Positions 14,132-18,080 of a stretch of DNA of 18,080 nucleotides are shown here, piece after piece. The notes under the pieces were generated by a model, which was not told the origin of the DNA, did no database searches, and saw only the letters and a program-made list of their open reading frames with translations. A program made the position numbers and the translations under genes. The first letter of the stretch is position 1. Each line of letters opens with the position of its first letter. The stretch comes from CAYZWU01 sp964482235 (GTDB taxonomy: Bacteria > Planctomycetota > B15-G4 > CAYZWU01): the NCBI GenBank assembly GCA_964482235.1, contig CAYZWU010000081.1, forward strand, positions 1 through 18,080, in the 5' to 3' direction.

Positions 14132-17017
14132 ATGAAGCAGAAATCCATCAGAAGGCCGCAATCGAAGAGAAGGAAATCCAAGAAGTCGAACAACCATTTC
14201 TCCATCCATTACGGCCCGCTCAAGGCCAAGCTGATGGCCATCATCATGCTCACCACGAGCATCGCGCTCCTGCTGGCCTGCTTCGCCTTCGTGGTCTATG
14301 ACCTCAATGTCCTGCCTGACATGCAGACCATCGAGCTCGAGGTTCTGGCGCGGATCACGGGAGCCAACTGCGTGCCGGATCTGCACTTCAACGACAGGGA
14401 TGCGGCAAAGCGGACTCTCGAGTGGCTGAAAACGAATCAGCACATCATCTCCGCCACGGTCTACAACCTGGAGCAAGATATCTTCGCGGAGTACCACAAG
14501 GAAGACTGGAACAAGTCGATCTCCTCCGCCCTGGTGCCCCAGAAAAACGGGGTCAAGTTCAGGAACAACGAAGTGATCATCCACCAGAGCATCATGGACA
14601 GCAGCAACGAGGAGGTGGGCGCGATCGTCCTGACGGCGGACCTGAAGGAGATGTACTCCCACGTGAACCAGTACATTCTCATCGCCGCCTGCGTGCTGGC
14701 CGCTTCCCTGCTGGTGGCTCTCCTCCTCTCGTCGAAGCTGCAGCGCGTGATCTCCGATCCGATCGTGGATCTGACGAAGACGGCCCAGATCGTGTCGTCG
14801 GAAAAGAACTACGAGATCCGCGCCAAGAGGAAAAAGAAGAAGCTGTCGGGAAAAGACGAGCTGGATGTTCTGATCGACGGTTTCAACGGCATGCTCGATC
14901 AGATCCAGGCCAGGGATGCCGAGCTCCTGAAGGGCCAGGTCGAGCTGGAGCAGCGCGTGAGGCTTCGCACCAATGACCTGGAACAGGAGATCATCGAGCG
15001 CAAGCGCGCCGAGGAAAGCCTGAAGCAGGCGCGCGACGCCGCCCTGGAGGCGTCCCGTGTGAAGTCCGAGTTCCTGGCCAACGTCTCCCACGAGATCCGC
15101 ACGCCGATGAACGGGATCATCGGGATGACTGAGCTGGCTCTCGACACGAAGCTCACGGAGGACCAGCACGAGTATCTGCAGACGGTGAAGGCCTCGGCCG
15201 ACTCCCTCCTCTCGGTGATCAACGACATCCTCGACTTCTCGAAGATCGAGGCCGGAAAGCTCTCCTTCGATTTCACCGACTTCAATCTGAGGGACACGAT
15301 CGGCGACATGATGAGCTCCCTCGCCTACCGCTCCCACGAGAAGGGGCTCGAGCTGGCCAGCCACATCCTTCCCGACGTGCCCGACGCCCTGGTGGGAGAC
15401 CCGAGCCGGCTCAGGCAGGTCATCGTGAACCTCGTCGGCAACTCGATCAAGTTCACCGACGAGGGCGAGATCGTTGTCCGCGTGATGAAGGAGAACGTGA
15501 CCAAGGACGGCGTGGCCATCCACTTCTCCATCTCGGACACGGGGATCGGCATCGCGCCCGAGAAGCAGAGGCAGATCTTCGAGGCCTTCACCCAGGTCGA
15601 CGGTTCCGCCACGAGGAACTACGGCGGCACCGGCCTGGGGCTTACGATCTCGTCGCAGCTCGTCTCGTACATGGGCGGCAGGATCTGGGTGGAAAGCAAG
15701 AAGGGCAAGGGCAGCACGTTCCATTTCACGGCGAACTTCGGGCTTCAGGACGATCAGAGCATCGAACCGATGCAACATGATCCCGGAATCCTGAACGGTC
15801 TTCCCGTGCTCGTTGTGGACGACAACGCCACGAACCGGCGCATCCTTCACGAGCTGCTCCGCAACTGGAACATGAAACCGAGGCTGGCCGATTCCTCCGA
15901 GGCGGCACTGCAGGAGCTGACCCAGGCAAACGCGAAGGGGAAGCCCTTCGTCCTGATGCTCCTCGACCTCCAGATGCCCGTGGTGGACGGTTTCGGTCTC
16001 ATGGAAAAGATCAACGCGATTCCGGAATGCGGAGAAATGAAAGTCATCCTTCTCAGCTCCTCCGTGGCCCAGGGCATCCCGGAGAAATGCCGCCAGCTGG
16101 AAATCAACGATCACCTCACGAAGCCCGTCAAGCAGTCGGACCTTCTGAATTCGATCTTCAACGTCTTGCTGGACAACAAGCTTGCCGACAGCGAAGAAAG
16201 CGTCATCGCCGGCATGGAGGCAGCCGCGAACCTGCAAGGCAGCCGTATCAGCCGGCGGGTTCTCCTCGTCGAAGACAACGAGATCAATCAGAAGCTTGCC
16301 GTGCGGTTCCTCGAGAAACAAGGCCACGATGTCCAGGTGGCGAAGAACGGCAAGGTCGCCCTGGACATCCTCGAGAACGCCACCTTCGATGTGGTGCTCA
16401 TGGATCTTCAGATGCCGGTGATGGGCGGCTTCGATGCCACGAAGCAGATCCGGAAGAGGGACAGTGAAAGGGGCACCTACACCCCCATCGTCGCCATGAC
16501 GGCCCATGCCATGGCGGGAGACAAGGAGCGCTGCCTCCGCGCCGGTATGGACGGCTACCTCTCCAAGCCGATCCAGTCGGCCGAGCTGTTCAAGACCGTG
16601 GAGAGCTTCGGGCCGGCACCGGACAGATCCGGTCCCCTGAGCAGCGACTCCATCGTATCCAGGCCGGAAGACAGCGGCTCGCACATGGTTTTCAACAAGC
16701 AGAAGCTCCTCTCCCTCGTCGACAATGACGAGGAGCTCCTGATGCAGATCGTGGACGTCTTCCTGACCGAGTACCCCGGCATGATCGCCGAGATCAGGAA
16801 AGCTCTCGAGGAGGGCGACAACGAGAAGCTGGAGCACGCCGCTCATTCCTTGAAAGGCTCAGTGGGCAACTTCGCCGCCGGAAACGCGGTGACCGTGGCT
16901 CAGAAGCTCGAGAACCTGGGGCGGGAAAACAAGCTGGAACGGGCTCGGCAGGTCCTCGAGAAGCTGGAAGAAGAGCTGGACAATCTCAAGAGAGAGCTCC
17001 GCACCATCACAAAGTGA
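14132..17017 (+). CDS. Hybrid sensor histidine kinase: CHASE8-HisKA-HATPase-REC-REC-Hpt
   Basis: 961 residues with a very basic N-terminus. Two membrane helices (about 34-56 and 180-201) bracket a periplasmic CHASE8-type sensor (about 57-178, with the GANCVPDLHFNDRDAA and HIISATVYN patterns of that family). A linker with HAMP-like and coiled-coil character (202-310) leads to HisKA with H320 in SHEIRTPMNG, then the ATPase domain with N437 in NSIKFT, DTGIGI (469-474) and GGTGLGL (498-504). Two receivers follow: the first with DD563-564, D612 and K664, the second with ED714-715, D758, T790 and K812. A C-terminal Hpt domain carries H905 in AHSLKGS. All phospho-transfer residues are present, so a full internal relay is possible, as in BarA-type kinases. 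Output would need a separate receiver protein; the convergent REC-GGDEF gene is the obvious candidate. The ribosome site is weak. Ligand unknown. Confidence 0.95.
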   Translation: MKQKSIRRPQSKRRKSKKSNNHFSIHYGPLKAKLMAIIMLTTSIALLLACFAFVVYDLNVLPDMQTIELEVLARITGANCVPDLHFNDRDAAKRTLEWLKTNQHIISATVYNLEQDIFAEYHKEDWNKSISSALVPQKNGVKFRNNEVIIHQSIMDSSNEEVGAIVLTADLKEMYSHVNQYILIAACVLAASLLVALLLSSKLQRVISDPIVDLTKTAQIVSSEKNYEIRAKRKKKKLSGKDELDVLIDGFNGMLDQIQARDAELLKGQVELEQRVRLRTNDLEQEIIERKRAEESLKQARDAALEASRVKSEFLANVSHEIRTPMNGIIGMTELALDTKLTEDQHEYLQTVKASADSLLSVINDILDFSKIEAGKLSFDFTDFNLRDTIGDMMSSLAYRSHEKGLELASHILPDVPDALVGDPSRLRQVIVNLVGNSIKFTDEGEIVVRVMKENVTKDGVAIHFSISDTGIGIAPEKQRQIFEAFTQVDGSATRNYGGTGLGLTISSQLVSYMGGRIWVESKKGKGSTFHFTANFGLQDDQSIEPMQHDPGILNGLPVLVVDDNATNRRILHELLRNWNMKPRLADSSEAALQELTQANAKGKPFVLMLLDLQMPVVDGFGLMEKINAIPECGEMKVILLSSSVAQGIPEKCRQLEINDHLTKPVKQSDLLNSIFNVLLDNKLADSEESVIAGMEAAANLQGSRISRRVLLVEDNEINQKLAVRFLEKQGHDVQVAKNGKVALDILENATFDVVLMDLQMPVMGGFDATKQIRKRDSERGTYTPIVAMTAHAMAGDKERCLRAGMDGYLSKPIQSAELFKTVESFGPAPDRSGPLSSDSIVSRPEDSGSHMVFNKQKLLSLVDNDEELLMQIVDVFLTEYPGMIAEIRKALEEGDNEKLEHAAHSLKGSVGNFAAGNAVTVAQKLENLGRENKLERARQVLEKLEEELDNLKRELRTITK

Positions 17018-17039
17018 CGCTCACGAAGTGGCGCTCACT
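17012..17039 (+). repeat. 14-base tandem repeat spanning the kinase stop codon
   Basis: Two adjacent copies of AAGTGRCGCTCACK (17012-17025 and 17026-17039) differ at two bases. The first copy contains the last codon and the TGA stop, so the duplication reproduces the end of the gene. Confidence 0.75.
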
Positions 17040-17041
17040 TC
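17025..17041. terminator. Small hairpin between convergent kinase and cyclase genes
   Basis: GAAGTG (17025-17030) and CACTTC (17036-17041) form a 6-base stem with the loop GCGCT. It sits in the 43-base gap between two convergent stop codons, as a two-way terminator would. No T-tract follows, so the call is tentative. Confidence 0.3.
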
Positions 17042-17060
17042 ACGATAGCCATCCGATCTA

Positions 17061-17996
17061 TCAGGGGCTCCCCACTTCCTGGACTTCCATTTCCTGAAGC
17101 TGGACGACGCGGTCCCGGCCCGACTCCTTGGCCTGGTAGAGGGCCTGATCAACGGCGCGGATCAGCTGAGTCTCCTCGACGCCCTCCTCGGGCAGAAGGG
17201 AGCCCGCTCCCGCGCTCACCGTGATCCAGAGATCCTGTGTGTCGATCTTGACCGGCGTGGATCGGATCGAGCTGTGCAGGCGGTCGGCGATCTGGAAGGT
17301 CTCGGCCTCGTCGGTGCCCGGCAGGAGGACGAGGAACTCCTCTCCTCCGTACCGTCCGACCACGTCGTAAGGCCGGCACACGCCTCGGAGCCGGGCGGAC
17401 AGCTCCACGAGAACCCTGTCGCCCGCCAGGTGCCCGTACTTGTCGTTGATCATCTTGAAGTGGTCGATATCGAGCATGATCAGGCCGAGAGGGAGCTTTT
17501 CCCTCTTGGAGCGGCTCAGCTCCTCGATCAGGCGCGCAATGATGGCGCCGCGATTCTGCACCTTGGTGAGGCTGTCCGTCACGGCAAGGATCTGGAGCTT
17601 CTCGTTGGCAGCCTGCAGATCCCTCTCCAGGGTGACCACCCGCTCACCCACCTTGATCCGCGATCGAAGCTCTTCCTGGTGAAACGGCTTGGACACGTAA
17701 TCGTCTGCGCCGGCCTCGAATCCCGTGATGATGTCAGCCTTGCGTTCCCTGGCCGTGAGGAAAAGGACGTAGGTGTATTTTACATTTTCCCGTTCCCTGA
17801 TCTTGCGGCAGACCTCCAGGCCGTCCATTTTCGGCATCATCCAGTCGAGGACCGCGATGGAAATGTCGTTTTCCTGCGCCACTTCCCACGCATCCTGACC
17901 GTTCGTGGTCACAATGACGTCATAGCCCCATTTCTTGAGATTGGCCTCCAGCACGATGCGGGAAACCATATCATCCTCAGCGATCAGCACCTTCAT
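17061..17996 (-). CDS. Response regulator with GGDEF output (diguanylate cyclase, PleD/WspR-like)
   Basis: 311 residues. An N-terminal receiver (1-120) has the acidic pair in AEDD (6-9), phosphoacceptor D51 in VLDWMMPKMDG, T81 and K103. A short helical linker (about 118-138) joins it to a GGDEF domain (about 139-300) with DIDHFKMINDKYGHLAGD (176-193) and active-site GGEEF (217-221). The inhibitory site RPYD (208-211) lies exactly five residues before GGEEF, so product feedback is expected. Phosphorylation should promote dimerisation and synthesis of cyclic-di-GMP from two GTP, affecting motility or biofilm behaviour. All catalytic residues appear intact. GGAGGA precedes the ATG by five bases. 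It converges on the hybrid kinase gene, whose Hpt domain could phosphorylate D51; that partnership is inferred from proximity only. Confidence 0.95.
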   Translation of the reverse strand: MKVLIAEDDMVSRIVLEANLKKWGYDVIVTTNGQDAWEVAQENDISIAVLDWMMPKMDGLEVCRKIRERENVKYTYVLFLTARERKADIITGFEAGADDYVSKPFHQEELRSRIKVGERVVTLERDLQAANEKLQILAVTDSLTKVQNRGAIIARLIEELSRSKREKLPLGLIMLDIDHFKMINDKYGHLAGDRVLVELSARLRGVCRPYDVVGRYGGEEFLVLLPGTDEAETFQIADRLHSSIRSTPVKIDTQDLWITVSAGAGSLLPEEGVEETQLIRAVDQALYQAKESGRDRVVQLQEMEVQEVGSP

Positions 17997-18080
17997 GTTA
18001 TCCTCCGCCGATTCCCGGTTGATTCAATATCGACGGAAAAAAAAAGACACATGAGCGCCAATGCAATTATTTTGATAAAT

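Noticed and set aside
14087..16846. 919-residue open frame antisense to the hybrid kinase
   Set aside because: It mirrors the kinase gene, whose domains are unmistakable. Long antisense open frames are common in GC-rich coding DNA, and the protein shows only His/Val/Leu/Asp-rich shadow composition.

Overview
This is an 18 kb window of GC-rich DNA from a Gram-negative bacterium. The evidence for Gram-negative is an outer-membrane-type beta-barrel protein, a Sec-exported TPR-CHAT protein and a hybrid kinase with a CHASE8 periplasmic sensor. The phylum cannot be fixed from the sequence. The mix of large TPR-CHAT proteins, biotin-dependent Na+ decarboxylase subunits and phosphorelay kinases would fit a metagenomic lineage of the FCB or Eisenbacteria/Krumholzibacteria kind, but that is only an impression. 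I see no tRNA, rRNA, CRISPR array, insertion sequence or phage gene. Coding is dense and no gene-free stretch exceeds 300 bases. The longest is the left end (bases 1-274), which holds only inverted repeats that I read as a possible terminator.

Left part, all on the minus strand (10968 down to 275). A sodium-pump decarboxylase operon comes first: oadG (tiny membrane subunit), oadA (carboxyltransferase plus biotin carrier, overlapping oadG by GTGA) and oadB (membrane Na+ pump). After it come a 129-residue protein I do not recognise and then a tightly coupled pair. The pair is a 988-residue protein with two nucleotidyltransferase signatures, the second clearly GlnD-like, followed by a 1272-residue exported TPR-CHAT protein with an intact His/Cys protease dyad. 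These two genes overlap by GTGA. A TATAAT-like box between the 129-residue gene and the pair suggests the pair may have its own promoter.

Middle part. Divergent from oadG, across a 141-base spacer with overlapping candidate promoters, lies a biotin-protein ligase gene on the plus strand. It is probably the enzyme that biotinylates OadA, so enzyme and modifier sit back to back. Next on the plus strand is a DUF481-type outer-membrane barrel protein with a lipobox and an in-frame 21-base tandem duplication near its end. It converges through a long hairpin on a HAD-family phosphatase/phosphomutase gene.

Right part. A 961-residue hybrid kinase (CHASE8 sensor, histidine kinase, two receiver domains, Hpt) converges on a receiver-GGDEF diguanylate cyclase gene. 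Together they have every module needed for a phosphorelay ending in cyclic-di-GMP synthesis.

The most interesting item is the coupled double-nucleotidyltransferase/TPR-CHAT pair, which I do not recognise as a described system. The oad/biotin ligase arrangement and the kinase/cyclase pair are coherent but more conventional.
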